Positions 28,446 through 38,349 of a DNA stretch of 64,000 bases are shown one piece after another. The notes under the pieces were generated by a model that ran no database searches, was not told the origin of the DNA, and saw only the letters and a program-made list of their open reading frames with translations. The stretch's first letter is position 1; every line of letters begins with the position of its first letter. The stretch spans positions 45,854 to 109,853 of the forward strand of contig NZ_MRUL01000015.1 of assembly GCF_002006995.1 (NCBI RefSeq). The letters are read 5' to 3'. The stretch is from Izhakiella australiensis (GTDB lineage Bacteria > Pseudomonadota > Gammaproteobacteria > Enterobacterales > Enterobacteriaceae). Position numbers and translations under genes: made by a program.

Positions 28446-30272
28446 GTGTCTACGGCTGCCGTTCTAAGTCAGGAAATGCTGGCACAACAGGTATTACGCG
28501 ATACCTTCGGCTATCAGCATTTTCGTCCAGGTCAGGAAACGATCATTCAGGCGGCGCTGAGCGGCCGCGATTGCCTGGTCGTTATGCCAACTGGCGGAGG
28601 AAAATCTCTCTGCTATCAGATACCGGCGCTAGTGCGCGATGGGTTGACGCTGGTGGTATCGCCGCTTATCTCTCTGATGAAAGATCAGGTCGATCAGCTG
28701 CTGGCTAACGGCGTGGCAGCCGCCTGCCTTAACTCCACGCAGAGCCGCGAGCAGCAGCAGGACGTTATGTCTGGCTGCCGCAGCGGACAGATAAAGCTAC
28801 TGTATATCGCCCCTGAACGACTGATGATGGATAACTTTGTTGACCATCTCTCTCACTGGAACCCCGGCATGCTGGCGGTTGATGAGGCCCATTGCATTTC
28901 ACAATGGGGACATGACTTCCGCCCTGAATACGGCGCACTTGGCCAGCTGCGCCAGCACTTCCCGGCGCTGCCGGTGATGGCGCTGACCGCTACCGCCGAT
29001 GAAACCACGCGCCAGGATATCGCTCGCCTGCTGAAGCTGCAGGATCCGCTGATTCAGATCAGCAGCTTCGACCGACCGAACATTCGCTATACGCTGGTGG
29101 AGAAGTTTAAACCTACCGATCAGCTGATGCGTTATGTACAGGAACAGCGCGGCAAGTGCGGCATCATCTATTGCAACAGTCGGGCGAAGGTGGAGGACAC
29201 CGCCGCACGCCTGCAAAGCCGCGGGCTAAGCGTCGGCGCTTATCATGCCGGGCTGGATAACGATCACCGTGCCAGGGTGCAGGAAGCATTCCAGCGCGAT
29301 AATTTGCAAATCGTTGTAGCCACGGTGGCATTTGGCATGGGAATTAATAAGCCAAACGTACGTTTCGTGGTGCACTTCGATATTCCGCGCAATATTGAGT
29401 CTTATTATCAGGAAACCGGCCGTGCCGGACGCGATGGTCTGCCTGCCGAAGCGCTGCTGTTTTACGATCCTGCCGATATGGCCTGGCTGCGTCGCTGCCT
29501 CGAAGAGAAAGCGCCCGGTCCGCTGCTGGACATTGAGCGTCACAAGCTGAATGCCATGGGGGCTTTCGCCGAAGCGCAAACCTGCCGACGACTGGTCTTG
29601 TTAAACTATTTCGGTGAAAATCGACAAAAATCCTGTGAAAACTGCGATATCTGCCTCGATCCGCCTCGGCGCTACGATGGCTTAGTTGAAGCGCAAAAAG
29701 CCCTGTCGACTATCTATCGCGTCGGGCAGCGTTTTGGTCTTGGCTATGTGGTCGAGGTCTTGCGTGGGGCCAATAATCAGCGGATTCGCGACCTTCAGCA
29801 TGACAAACTGCCGGTTTATGGTATCGGGCGCGAATGTAGCCAGGAGCACTGGACCAGCGTGATCCGCCAGCTGATTCATCTGGGGCTGGTAATGCAAAAC
29901 ATTACTCAGCATTCAGCGTTACAGCTGACCGAGGCCGCCCGTCCGGTGCTGCGAGGCGAATCCCCGCTGCTGCTGGCGGTGCCGCGAATTAGCAGTGTTC
30001 GCCCACGCAGTAGCCAGGCGCGCAGCTATGGCGGCAGCTACGATCGCAAGCTGTTTGCCAAGCTACGCAAACTGCGTAAGGCCATCGCTGATGAAGAGAA
30101 TATTCCGCCTTACGTGGTCTTTAATGATGCGACGCTGATTGAAATGTCTGAACAGATGCCGCTCACCGCCTCCGAGATGCTCAGCGTCAATGGCGTCGGG
30201 CAGCGCAAGCTGGAGCGCTTTGGCAAGCCATTTATGATTATGATCCGCGAGCACGTGGATGGTGATGAATAA
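28446..30272 (+). CDS. recQ: RecQ, ATP-dependent DNA helicase
   Basis: SF2 3'-5' helicase of the RecF recombination pathway that also suppresses illegitimate recombination. It has 608 residues. Walker A is MPTGGGKS (K53) and DEAH is at 146-149. The aromatic-rich loop is ISQWGHDFRPEY. Zinc cysteines are C-R-R ... CENCDICLDPP. The winged helix (GQRFGLGYVVEVLRG) and the HRDC domain (DRKLFAKLRKLRKAIADEENIPPYVVFND) are complete. The start is GTG at 28446; an ATG two bases upstream is out of frame. Confidence 0.98.
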   Translation: MSTAAVLSQEMLAQQVLRDTFGYQHFRPGQETIIQAALSGRDCLVVMPTGGGKSLCYQIPALVRDGLTLVVSPLISLMKDQVDQLLANGVAAACLNSTQSREQQQDVMSGCRSGQIKLLYIAPERLMMDNFVDHLSHWNPGMLAVDEAHCISQWGHDFRPEYGALGQLRQHFPALPVMALTATADETTRQDIARLLKLQDPLIQISSFDRPNIRYTLVEKFKPTDQLMRYVQEQRGKCGIIYCNSRAKVEDTAARLQSRGLSVGAYHAGLDNDHRARVQEAFQRDNLQIVVATVAFGMGINKPNVRFVVHFDIPRNIESYYQETGRAGRDGLPAEALLFYDPADMAWLRRCLEEKAPGPLLDIERHKLNAMGAFAEAQTCRRLVLLNYFGENRQKSCENCDICLDPPRRYDGLVEAQKALSTIYRVGQRFGLGYVVEVLRGANNQRIRDLQHDKLPVYGIGRECSQEHWTSVIRQLIHLGLVMQNITQHSALQLTEAARPVLRGESPLLLAVPRISSVRPRSSQARSYGGSYDRKLFAKLRKLRKAIADEENIPPYVVFNDATLIEMSEQMPLTASEMLSVNGVGQRKLERFGKPFMIMIREHVDGDE

Positions 30273-30352
30273 AAGCGCCGTCGCCGCTTGCCATTTTTTG
30301 CTGGCAGGCACAAAGTGAATGACTTGTTAGCAGAACAACCGGAAATAACGCC

Positions 30353-30976
30353 ATGCTTACCCTGTTTTTAACCGTTGCTACCGTCCATTTATTTGCGCTG
30401 ATGAGCCCCGGCCCGGACTTTTTCTTTGTGTCGCAGACTGCCGCCAGTCGTTCGCGCAAAGAAGCCATGCTGGGGGTGCTGGGCATTACGCTTGGCGTGT
30501 TGGTATGGGCGGCAGTGGCACTATTGGGGCTAAACCTCGTGCTGCAACGTATGGCATGGCTGCATCAGATAATCATGGTCGCCGGCGGTCTTTATTTACT
30601 GTGGATGGGTTGGCAACTGCTGTGCGCGGCGCGCCAGCAGCATAAACAGGGCGTTCAGCAAAGTACCGCGCCGGTAGTTAAGCCCCAGGGCCGCAGCTTT
30701 CTCAAAGGGTTGCTGACTAACCTCTCTAATCCCAAAGCGGTAATCTATTTTGGTAGCGTGTTTTCTCTGTTCGTCGGCAACGATGTCGGCGCCAGCGCGC
30801 GCTGGGGGTTGTTTGCGCTGATTGGCTGTGAAACCTTTGCCTGGTTTACCCTGGTGGCGCTAATTTTTGCTCTGCCAAAAATGCGCCAGGGCTATCAGCG
30901 CATCGCTAAATGGATTGACGGATTTGCCGGTGCCCTGTTCGCCGGCTTTGGTATTCATCTTATCCTGTCCCGTTGA
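30353..30976 (+). CDS. rhtC: RhtC, threonine exporter (LysE/RhtB family)
   Basis: 207-residue inner-membrane exporter of threonine and related amino acids. The family motif MSPGPDFFFVSQTAASRSRKEAMLGVLGITLG follows the first helix, and NLSNPKAVIYFGSVF marks the second half. About five to six helices are predicted. It lies downstream of recQ and faces rhtB across 45 bases, as in E. coli. Confidence 0.94.
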   Translation: MLTLFLTVATVHLFALMSPGPDFFFVSQTAASRSRKEAMLGVLGITLGVLVWAAVALLGLNLVLQRMAWLHQIIMVAGGLYLLWMGWQLLCAARQQHKQGVQQSTAPVVKPQGRSFLKGLLTNLSNPKAVIYFGSVFSLFVGNDVGASARWGLFALIGCETFAWFTLVALIFALPKMRQGYQRIAKWIDGFAGALFAGFGIHLILSR

Positions 30977-31021
30977 TTGCGGCACCCGCCCCGTCTCAGC
31001 GGGCGGATTTCTGGCGTTGGC

Positions 31022-31645
31022 TCAGACGATGCGCCTGGCCGATGCCAGCAGCAGGCCGACGGCCATAAATAAACTGCCGAAAATTCGATTCAGTAACCGC
31101 ATCTGATGTGGCCCCTTAATCCAGCGCGCAATGCGGCTCGCAAGGATCGCATAACCAATCATGACGACGATATCAATGCCAATGGTCGTGATGCCTAATA
31201 CCAGGTACTGCAGCGACTGCGGCCTGTCAGGCTGGATAAATTGTGGAAAAAGCGCGGCCAGAAACACAATGCTTTTCGGATTGGTGACGTTCACCAGAAA
31301 GGCGCGTTTAAACAGTTTGCGGCGCGGCAGCGAGCGGGATACCGCCGTCAGGTCGATTGCCCCTGCCGTTCGCCACTGCTTTATTCCCAGCCAGAAAAGG
31401 TAGGCGGCACCTGCCCATTTCAGCACTTCGAAGGCCAGCAGCGATTGTGAAAAAATTGCCCCGAGGCCGATACCCACCAGTGCGATCAGCAGCATCAGTC
31501 CGGTTTGCAGGCCGGCGATAGCGATCCATGCCCCACGGTAGCCGTGGCTGATACCGGTACTCATGGTTGTAATGGCGCCGGAACCCGGTGAAAGGCTGAG
31601 GATGGTTGTTGTTAAAAGGTAAGCCAGCCACCACTGGAGGGTCAT
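31022..31645 (-). CDS. rhtB: RhtB, homoserine/homoserine lactone exporter
   Basis: 207-residue LysE-family exporter, a paralogue of RhtC. The motif [29 protein letters not shown] follows helix 1, and [20 protein letters not shown] matches the RhtB second-half motif. The frame is open upstream to 31759, but ATG 31645 gives the family start [11 protein letters not shown] and has GGAGG-type bases just upstream. It is convergent with rhtC and divergent from pldB. Confidence 0.94.
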   Translation of the reverse strand: MTLQWWLAYLLTTTILSLSPGSGAITTMSTGISHGYRGAWIAIAGLQTGLMLLIALVGIGLGAIFSQSLLAFEVLKWAGAAYLFWLGIKQWRTAGAIDLTAVSRSLPRRKLFKRAFLVNVTNPKSIVFLAALFPQFIQPDRPQSLQYLVLGITTIGIDIVVMIGYAILASRIARWIKGPHQMRLLNRIFGSLFMAVGLLLASARRIV

Positions 31646-31758
31646 GGTAAAGTTCCCGGTATGTGCCAAATTGTGACACAATACGCCATTGTTGAACGGC
31701 ATGCTACGGACTCTGGTGAGTTGTTCAATCGGGGGAACAGTTGAGGATGTGCCTTCCA

Positions 31759-32751
31759 ATGACCAATCATAAGCAAGCCTGGCAGGCGCGTGAAAAAGCG
31801 TTTGCGGCCTTTGTGACCGGACCGCTGCTGGATTTCTGGCAGCGTCGTGAAGAGAAGTATTTCAGTGGCGTTGGCGGAGTGCCAATTCACTACGTTCGCT
31901 TCATCTGTGAGCAACATAAGCGGGTTATTCTGCTTTGTCCTGGCCGCAATGAAACTTACGTCAAATATCCGGAGCTGGCTTACGATCTGTTTCACTGCGG
32001 ATATGACGTGGTCATCATCGATCATCGCGGACAGGGGCGCTCAGGCCGGATGCTGGACGATACGCAGCGCGGCCACGTCGAGTCTTTTTCCGATTATGTC
32101 GATGATCTGGAATCGCTCTGGCAACTGGAGATTGCCAGCCCGCGCTACCAGCGGCGTTTTACCCTGGCGCACTCGATGGGCGGCGCCATTACCACTTTGC
32201 TGATGGTGCGGCGTCCGGATGCGTTTGACGCTGCGGCGCTGAGCGCGCCGATGTTCGGCATTTTTTTACCGCTGCCGCGCTGGTTAGCTATCCGTATCCT
32301 GGCCTGGGCGGAAAAACATCCGCTGCTTAGCCAGACCTATGCGCTGGGAACCGGACGTTGGCGGCCGCGGCCGTTTGGCCTGAATGATTTGACTCACAGC
32401 CGCGAGCGCTATCGCCGTAGTTTGCGCTTCTATTCCGACGACCCTGAGCTACGCATCGGTGGTCCGACCCATCACTGGGTTCGTGAGGGAATCCAGGCGG
32501 GAGAAGAGGTGCTGCGCAATGTCTCAGCGCTGAAAACCCCGCTGCTGCTGCTGCAAGCCGAGGATGACAAAGTCGTTGATAACCAGGCGCAGGATCGGTT
32601 TTGTCAGTTACTGAGCGAGATGGGTAATCCCTGTGCTGGCGGCTCGCCGCTGATTATTCGCGGTGCGCGCCATGAGATTTTGTTTGAAAGTGATGTGATG
32701 CGCGCTGAAGTGCTGAATGCCGTCACCACTTTTTTTGACCAGTTCGATTAA
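31759..32751 (+). CDS. pldB: PldB, lysophospholipase L2
   Basis: 330-residue alpha/beta hydrolase that cleaves 2-acyl lysophospholipids, associated with the inner membrane. The nucleophile elbow is [11 protein letters not shown], the oxyanion region [19 protein letters not shown], and [10 protein letters not shown] precedes it. The acid is probably in [11 protein letters not shown] and the histidine in [12 protein letters not shown] 31759 gives the family N terminus; a TTG at 31741 is an alternative. It is followed closely by yigL. In E. coli that pair is one transcript from which SgrS stabilises yigL mRNA. Confidence 0.93.
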   Translation: MTNHKQAWQAREKAFAAFVTGPLLDFWQRREEKYFSGVGGVPIHYVRFICEQHKRVILLCPGRNETYVKYPELAYDLFHCGYDVVIIDHRGQGRSGRMLDDTQRGHVESFSDYVDDLESLWQLEIASPRYQRRFTLAHSMGGAITTLLMVRRPDAFDAAALSAPMFGIFLPLPRWLAIRILAWAEKHPLLSQTYALGTGRWRPRPFGLNDLTHSRERYRRSLRFYSDDPELRIGGPTHHWVREGIQAGEEVLRNVSALKTPLLLLQAEDDKVVDNQAQDRFCQLLSEMGNPCAGGSPLIIRGARHEILFESDVMRAEVLNAVTTFFDQFD

Positions 32752-32802
32752 TAATTTCCAGACCTTGTGACGGCGGTCTGAGAAGGAGAAACCAGAGGAA
32801 TG

Positions 32803-33603
32803 ATGTATCCGATAGTCGCATCTGATTTAGATGGTACTTTGCTGACCCCCGACCACCGTTTAGCCCCTTTTGCCCGTGAAACGCTGCAGCTGCTGGTGCA
32901 AAAAGGTGTTCACTTTATTTTCGCCACTGGCCGGCATTACGTTGACGTTGGGCAAATGCGCGACAGCCTTGGTATTAACGCTTATATGATTACCTCTAAC
33001 GGTGCCAGGGTACATAATACTGATGGTGAGCTGATATTCAGCCATAACCTTGCAGAAGATATTGCCGATGAGCTGTTTGCCATGCAGTACCATCATCCGC
33101 AGGTGTTTACCAACGTATATCGCGATGAAATGTGGTTTTTAAACCGCGAACGCCCTGAAGAAGAAGACTTTTTCCGCGAGTCCAATTTTAATTACCAGGT
33201 CTATCAGCCAGGCGAGCTGCCCACCGACGGCATCAGCAAAGTCTTTTTCACCTGCAGCGATCCCAGTCAGCTGGAGCCCGTTGAGCAGGCGCTGTTGGCG
33301 CGCTGGGGCGACCGGATCAATATCAGTTTTTCTCTGCCAACCTGTCTGGAGGTTATGGCGGGCGGCGTTTCGAAAGGTCACGCGCTGGACGCGGTCGCCA
33401 AACGATTGGGTTATTCGCTGAAAGAGTGCATCACCTTTGGCGATGGAATGAATGATGTGGAAATGCTGTCGATGTCAGGCAAAGGCTGCATCATGCAAAA
33501 CGGCGCGCCAAAGCTGAAAGCCCGACTGCCGGAGCTGGAAATTATTGGTAGCAATGCCGATGAAGCGGTGCCGCACTATCTGCGCAAGATGTTTGCCGTG
33601 TAA
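32803..33603 (+). CDS. yigL: YigL, HAD-superfamily sugar phosphatase
   Basis: 266-residue Cof-type (IIB cap) phosphatase that acts on phosphosugars and pyridoxal phosphate. It relieves glucose-phosphate stress in E. coli. Motif I is ASDLDGTLL (D8, D10), then FATGRH, the K in GGVSKGHALDAV, and FGDGMNDVEML. I prefer the second ATG (32803): it gives the E. coli length of 266 and better spacing from GAGG at 32795. It sits 51 bases after pldB. Confidence 0.94.
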   Translation: MYPIVASDLDGTLLTPDHRLAPFARETLQLLVQKGVHFIFATGRHYVDVGQMRDSLGINAYMITSNGARVHNTDGELIFSHNLAEDIADELFAMQYHHPQVFTNVYRDEMWFLNRERPEEEDFFRESNFNYQVYQPGELPTDGISKVFFTCSDPSQLEPVEQALLARWGDRINISFSLPTCLEVMAGGVSKGHALDAVAKRLGYSLKECITFGDGMNDVEMLSMSGKGCIMQNGAPKLKARLPELEIIGSNADEAVPHYLRKMFAV

Positions 33604-33604
33604 T

Positions 33605-33640
33605 AACCAGCCCTGCCCGTTGCCGGCCAGGGCTGGTTTG
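33605..33640. terminator. Bidirectional terminator between yigL and glpQ
   Basis: AACCAGCCCTG (33605-33615), a 12-base loop, CAGGGCTGGTT (33628-33638). The 11-bp stem starts at the yigL stop and ends just before the glpQ stop on the other strand. Confidence 0.85.
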
Positions 33641-33643
33641 AGG

Positions 33644-34702
33644 TTATGGCTGGCGCTGTAAAAATGAGACGGCTTTATCCGGGAAGTCGGTAAACAAGCC
33701 TTCTACTTTGGCCTGATTGTAAAGCGCATCGTAGACGTCGTTCACGTTGCCGGCCCAGTCAGGTAGCTGATCGGCCCGTACGGTATAGGGGTGAACCTGT
33801 AGCTTGCTGTCGTGGGCCGCCTGCGCCATCGACGTCAATTGCAGGTGGCCGGGTTTGCTATGGCTGGCATCAACCAGCATGTGGTAATCAGGGCCGATGC
33901 CATCGACATATTGTGCCAGCTTCGCCATCGCTCCTGGCTGGAACATCCAGTCATAGCTGTAGTTCACCCATTTACCGTTTTTCAGCTCCTGGGTTTCATC
34001 CCAATTGGTATAAGCGATCAGCTGTACCAGCTTTAGGTTGATTCCCAGTTCAGGCTCCAGCCGGGTTTTAATGCGCTTAAGCTCATTGTAATCAAAGCAT
34101 TGCAGCCAGACGTTATCCTGCTTGCCGCGATAGCCGTACTTGCTTAGCGTTTTCAGCACCAGAGCGGAGATGTCTTTTCCCTCTTTGCGATGAAACCAGG
34201 GCGCTTTAATTTCCACATACAGGCCCATATTTTTGCCGGTTGAGTGGTTCAGTCCCTGCACAAATTCGATCTCGTCTTCGAAGGTGTGAACATGAAAGTC
34301 GGATTTCTCCATGGGAAAGCGCCCGGCAAAAGTTTGCACTTTTTTGCCATTTTTAACCTTGAAGCCTTCGGTGAATTTCAGGCTCTTAATCTCGGCCAGC
34401 GTGAAATCAATGGCATAAAAGCGGCCATCTTTACGCGCTCGGCCGGGAAAACGCTCGGCGACGTTGGTCACGCGGTCGAGATAGTGATCGTGCAGGACCA
34501 CCAGCCGATCGTCTTTGGTCATCACCAGGTCTTGTTCAAGGTAGTCGGCACCCTGAGCGTAGGCCATCGCCTTGGCCGCCAGGGTATGTTCGGGCAGATA
34601 GCCGCTGGCGCCGCGATGAGCAATGACAATTTTACCGTTGGTTTCTGCGCCGGCAGCAAAGGTCGCTGCCAGCAGAGTAAGGGTAATCAGAGGTTTAATC
34701 AT
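33644..34702 (-). CDS. glpQ: GlpQ, periplasmic glycerophosphodiester phosphodiesterase
   Basis: Hydrolyses glycerophosphodiesters from phospholipid breakdown to sn-glycerol-3-phosphate, which GlpT then imports. It has 352 residues with a signal peptide (ITLTLLAATFAAGA). The GDPD motif is IAHRGASGYLPEHTLAAK, followed by DYLEQDLVMTKD and VLHDHYLDRVT. In E. coli glpTQ is next to glpABC; here it is between yigL and yigM. It is the second gene of the glpTQ operon, 19 bases after glpT. Confidence 0.96.
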   Translation of the reverse strand: MIKPLITLTLLAATFAAGAETNGKIVIAHRGASGYLPEHTLAAKAMAYAQGADYLEQDLVMTKDDRLVVLHDHYLDRVTNVAERFPGRARKDGRFYAIDFTLAEIKSLKFTEGFKVKNGKKVQTFAGRFPMEKSDFHVHTFEDEIEFVQGLNHSTGKNMGLYVEIKAPWFHRKEGKDISALVLKTLSKYGYRGKQDNVWLQCFDYNELKRIKTRLEPELGINLKLVQLIAYTNWDETQELKNGKWVNYSYDWMFQPGAMAKLAQYVDGIGPDYHMLVDASHSKPGHLQLTSMAQAAHDSKLQVHPYTVRADQLPDWAGNVNDVYDALYNQAKVEGLFTDFPDKAVSFLQRQP

Positions 34703-34721
34703 GCAGTTCTCCCGGGCTTAC

Positions 34722-36068
34722 TCAAGCCTGATTCAGTTCGCGCTTGTGTTTGCTTTCGTTGAGCATGGTGATAAACAGAAGTACCACTGCCAGCACGCCA
34801 CCAGCAATCATGACCATAAAGCCGCCATCCCAGCCGAAATAATCGACGGTATAGCCGACGATAGCGCTGGCTGCAACTGAACCACCGAGATAGCCGAACA
34901 GACCGGTAAAGCCTGCGGCCGTCCCCGCCGCTTTCTTCGGCGCCAGCTCAAGGGCATGTAAGCCAATCAGCATCACCGGGCCGTAAATCAAAAAGCCAAT
35001 AATGATCATGCAGGCCATATCCACGCCGGGATTACCCGCCGGATTAAGCCAGTAGATTACGGTGGCGATAGTAACCAGCGCCATAAACAGCACGCCCGTT
35101 GCGCCACGGTTACCTTTGAATACCTTATCTGACATCCATCCGCACAGCAGGGTGCCGGGGATCCCCGCATATTCATAAAAGAAGTAGGCCCAGGATGAGG
35201 TATCTAAGGTGAAATGCTTCACTTCTTTCAGGTAAGTTGGCGACCAGTCAAGAATGCCGTAGCGCAGCAAATAGACGAAAACGTTAGCCAGAGCGATGTA
35301 CCACAGTAGCTTATTGGGCAAAACGTACTGCATGAAGATTTGTTTGGTGGTGAATTCCTGCTCATGCTTTTCGTCATAATCCACCGGGTAGTCGTTTTTG
35401 TATTCCTCAATCGGCGGCAGGCCGCAGGATTGCGGGGTATCGCGCATTAAGGCAAAAGCGATCAGGGCAATCAGGATCGCACCAAAAGCGGGCATGTAGA
35501 GCGCGGCTTTCCAGTCGTTAAACCAGGCCATGCCAAGCAGGAACAGTAGCGGTGGAATGCCGCCGCCAACGTTGTGGGCGCAGTTCCAGATGGAAACAAT
35601 GCCGCCGCGTTCCTTTTGTGACCACCAGTGGACCATGGTACGCCCACAAGGGGGCCATCCCATCCCCTGAAACCAGCCGCAGAGGAATAGCAGGACAAAC
35701 ATCACTGCAATGCTGGAGGTCGCCCAGGGCACAAAACCCATGAACAGCATTACCGCGGCCGCCATTATCAGCCCGGCGGGGAGAAAGATGCGCGGATTTG
35801 AGCGGTCGGACACCGACCCCATAATGAATTTAGAAAATCCGTAGGCGATGGAGATACCCGACAGCGCAAGGCCCAGGTCGCCACGGGAAAAACCTTGTTC
35901 AACCAGATAAGGCATTGCCAGGGCGAAGTTTTTACGTACCAGGTAATAGGCTGCGTAGCCGAAAAAAATGCCGATGAAGATTTGCCAGCGCAGGCGGCGA
36001 TAAAGAGGGTCTACGCGATCCGCTGCGACGCGCGGCCGGTGTGCGGCGGGTTTGAATATGCTGAGCAT
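34722..36068 (-). CDS. glpT: GlpT, sn-glycerol-3-phosphate:phosphate antiporter
   Basis: Major facilitator protein with twelve helices, 448 residues (452 in E. coli). Family segments are [33 protein letters not shown] with the substrate-site arginine in [16 protein letters not shown], and the [19 protein letters not shown] block. A short acidic central loop ([12 protein letters not shown]) follows. It also takes up fosfomycin in relatives. CRP and possible GlpR sites lie upstream (36131-36254). Confidence 0.97.
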   Translation of the reverse strand: MLSIFKPAAHRPRVAADRVDPLYRRLRWQIFIGIFFGYAAYYLVRKNFALAMPYLVEQGFSRGDLGLALSGISIAYGFSKFIMGSVSDRSNPRIFLPAGLIMAAAVMLFMGFVPWATSSIAVMFVLLFLCGWFQGMGWPPCGRTMVHWWSQKERGGIVSIWNCAHNVGGGIPPLLFLLGMAWFNDWKAALYMPAFGAILIALIAFALMRDTPQSCGLPPIEEYKNDYPVDYDEKHEQEFTTKQIFMQYVLPNKLLWYIALANVFVYLLRYGILDWSPTYLKEVKHFTLDTSSWAYFFYEYAGIPGTLLCGWMSDKVFKGNRGATGVLFMALVTIATVIYWLNPAGNPGVDMACMIIIGFLIYGPVMLIGLHALELAPKKAAGTAAGFTGLFGYLGGSVAASAIVGYTVDYFGWDGGFMVMIAGGVLAVVLLFITMLNESKHKRELNQA

Positions 36069-36389
36069 TCGGGGGCCTCCAATGGCATGTATTGTTTCTT
36101 GCGATGCTTTCCTGTTACCAGGATGGTTGGAATGTTACAGTTTTATGAACATAAAACTACAGCGCCCGGCAGGTTTGTGATAATTCGCGCATTTAATAAT
36201 GTTTTTATGTGATGATGATCACTAATTAATTTTCGTTTTAGCGCGAAATGTTCGTTTTATGGATTTATATGCTCCAATAAGCGTTATTTTTTTGTGGATT
36301 ATTAGTAGCCAGATGTAAACAAAATATCGACGCGAAATAATTAAGCATCAGTTAAAGTAAGCGTCCGTGATGATGTAAGGTCGTTTGCC
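36069..36389. promoter_or_regulatory. Divergent glpT / yigM control region
   Basis: A 321-base AT-rich gap. It holds a CRP site (36208-36223) and sequences resembling single arms of the GlpR operator: AATGTTCG at 36247-36254 and ATGAACATA at 36136-36144. Neither has a good second arm, so GlpR control is only suggested. No ORF is supported. Confidence 0.55.
36208..36223. promoter_or_regulatory. CRP binding site upstream of glpT
   Basis: TGTGA-TGATGA-TCACT, an excellent match to TGTGA-N6-TCACA. It lies about 147 bases before the glpT start; E. coli glpTQ is CRP-activated. Confidence 0.8.
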
Positions 36390-37253
36390 GTGGCGCTGCT
36401 TATTGTTACTACCGTGTTGTGGGCTTTTTCATTCAGTCTGATAGGGGAATATCTGGCTGGTCAGGTTGATAGCTGGTTTTCGGTGTTCTTCCGGCTGGCG
36501 CTGGCCGCACTGGTTTTTCTGCCGTTTCTGCGCTGGCGTGGCTATCGTGCCTCTACGTTGATGTTGTATATGGCCGTCGGCGCGCTGCAGCTGGGGATTA
36601 TGTATCTCATCAGTTTCCAGGCCTACCTCTACCTGAGCGTCACCGAATTTTTGCTGTTTACGGTTATGACGCCGCTGTACGTGACGCTGATTTACGATCT
36701 GCTGAGCGGCAGGGGAGTGCGGCCTGGCTACGTTTTCAGCGCGCTGCTGGCGGTGGTGGGCGCGGCGATTATTCGCTATGACAAAGTCAGCGATCACTTC
36801 TGGTTCGGGCTGCTGCTGGTACAGCTGGCAAATATTATTTTCGCTATCGGCATGGTGGGCTATAAGCGCTTGCAGGAAGTACGTCCAATGCCGCAGCATA
36901 CCGCCTTTTCATGGTTCTACGTTGGCGCCGTGCTGGTAGCGGCCCTGGCCTTTGCCCTGTGGGGTAATCCTCACAAGCTGCCGACCACCGATTTTCAGTG
37001 GGGCATTTTAATCTGGCTGGGCGTTGCCGCTTCCGGCTTAGGTTATTTCATGTGGAACTACGGTGCGACTCAGGTCGATGCCGGTACGCTGGGTATCATG
37101 AATAATATGCACGTACCCGCCGGGCTGCTGGTCAATCTGGCTATCTGGCAGCAGCAGCCACACTGGCCCAGCTTTTTGCTCGGTGCGGCGGTAATCTTTG
37201 CCTCCCTGTGGGCGCATAAACGCTGGATAGTCGCCGGCGGCGAAAGAACATAA
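36390..37253 (+). CDS. yigM: YigM, biotin transporter (DMT family)
   Basis: 287-residue EamA-type membrane protein with ten helices. E. coli YigM was shown to be the biotin importer. The GTG start gives VALLIVTTVLWAFSFSLIGEYLAGQVDSWF. Highly conserved regions are ELLLFTV-like VTEFLLFTVMTPLY, IRYDKVSDHFWFGLLLVQLAN and GYFMWNYGATQVDAGTLGIM. The C terminus is about ten residues shorter than in E. coli. It lies head to tail with metR, as in E. coli, and divergent from glpT. Confidence 0.93.
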   Translation: MALLIVTTVLWAFSFSLIGEYLAGQVDSWFSVFFRLALAALVFLPFLRWRGYRASTLMLYMAVGALQLGIMYLISFQAYLYLSVTEFLLFTVMTPLYVTLIYDLLSGRGVRPGYVFSALLAVVGAAIIRYDKVSDHFWFGLLLVQLANIIFAIGMVGYKRLQEVRPMPQHTAFSWFYVGAVLVAALAFALWGNPHKLPTTDFQWGILIWLGVAASGLGYFMWNYGATQVDAGTLGIMNNMHVPAGLLVNLAIWQQQPHWPSFLLGAAVIFASLWAHKRWIVAGGERT

Positions 37254-37259
37254 TCAGTG

Positions 37260-38201
37260 TTATGCGCTGCCGTCGCGCTGCGGCAGCGGCATTCCGGGAT
37301 GCGAGGCATCGCGGACAAAAGGCAGGTGATCGCAGGCATGCTGGCGCGCGGAACGAATAAACGCTTCCGTTACCGGCTGACGCTGCTCGCCATCGCGCAC
37401 CGCAGCATACAGGCGGCTCCACAGGCCTTCGCCGAGGGTTTTTGTCACCACCAGGCCCTGGCGTTCAAAACTCTCCACCACCCAGTGCGGCAGTGCGGCA
37501 ATCCCCATGCGCGCCGCGACCATCTGTATTAGCAGCAGGGTATTATCGACGCTTTTCAGCGGCGGGCTGATACCCGCAGGCTGCAGGAAATGGCGCCAGA
37601 TATCGAGGCGCTGACGCTGTACCGGATAAATCATCAGCGTTTCATCGACCAGGTCTTCCGGGAGAATTCGCGGGCTTTGTGCCAGCGGATGGTCGGGCGC
37701 CAGTACCAGCCGCACCTCAAAATCAAACATCGGCGAGTAGTGTAAACCGCTGCGTGGCAGGATATCAGAGGTGAGAACCACATCCAGTTCGCCCTGCTGC
37801 AGGGCTGGTTGGGGATCGAAGGTCACGCCAGATTTAAAATCCATCACCACCTGCGGCCAGCTGCGGCGAAAATTATCCAGTGCCGGCGTCAGCCACTGAA
37901 TACAGCTATGACACTCAATCGCAATGCGCAATGCTGACTGATGAGGCTCATGGCAGGCTTGCAGCGCCTGCTGGATTTGCGGCAGCACCTGCTCGGCTAG
38001 CTGTAGCAAAATGTCCCCCTGCGCGGTAAAGCGCAGCGGTTGACTCTTTCTGACAAACAGGCGAAAGCCCAGACGCTGCTCCAGATCGCTGAACTGGTGC
38101 GATAGCGCCGACTGCGTCTGATGGAGCTGTGCGGCAGCCGCAGCCAGCGAACCCGTATTACGCAGCGCTTGCAGCGTCCGCAGGTGTTTAAGTTCAATCA
38201 T
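37260..38201 (-). CDS. metR: MetR, LysR-type regulator of methionine genes
   Basis: 313-residue LysR-family activator of metE and metH, with homocysteine as co-inducer. The N-terminal winged helix is [51 protein letters not shown]. The co-inducer domain includes [18 protein letters not shown]. It is divergent from metE across about 150 bases, the usual layout for direct control. The stop is seven bases from the yigM stop (convergent). Confidence 0.97.
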   Translation of the reverse strand: MIELKHLRTLQALRNTGSLAAAAAQLHQTQSALSHQFSDLEQRLGFRLFVRKSQPLRFTAQGDILLQLAEQVLPQIQQALQACHEPHQSALRIAIECHSCIQWLTPALDNFRRSWPQVVMDFKSGVTFDPQPALQQGELDVVLTSDILPRSGLHYSPMFDFEVRLVLAPDHPLAQSPRILPEDLVDETLMIYPVQRQRLDIWRHFLQPAGISPPLKSVDNTLLLIQMVAARMGIAALPHWVVESFERQGLVVTKTLGEGLWSRLYAAVRDGEQRQPVTEAFIRSARQHACDHLPFVRDASHPGMPLPQRDGSA

Positions 38202-38213
38202 GAGAGTCCTTCA
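38201..38213. promoter_or_regulatory. Candidate MetR box between metR and metE
   Basis: TGAG-AGTCC-TTCA matches the TGAA-N5-TTCA MetR consensus with one mismatch. It overlaps the metR start codon, which would allow autoregulation. AAACATCTGGATGGCT around 38273-38288 is a weak candidate for paired MetJ boxes (AGACGTCT). Confidence 0.4.
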
Positions 38214-38349
38214 CATCGGGCATGAATAATTTGCGCTTGAGGATTAAACAATACCTGCAGAATATAGCGGTGTAAACATCTGGATGGCTAAATGGACCGG
38301 CAGCTTCAAAACAGCGACCCCGGCCTGCATCGTTAAAGAGGATAGCGTA

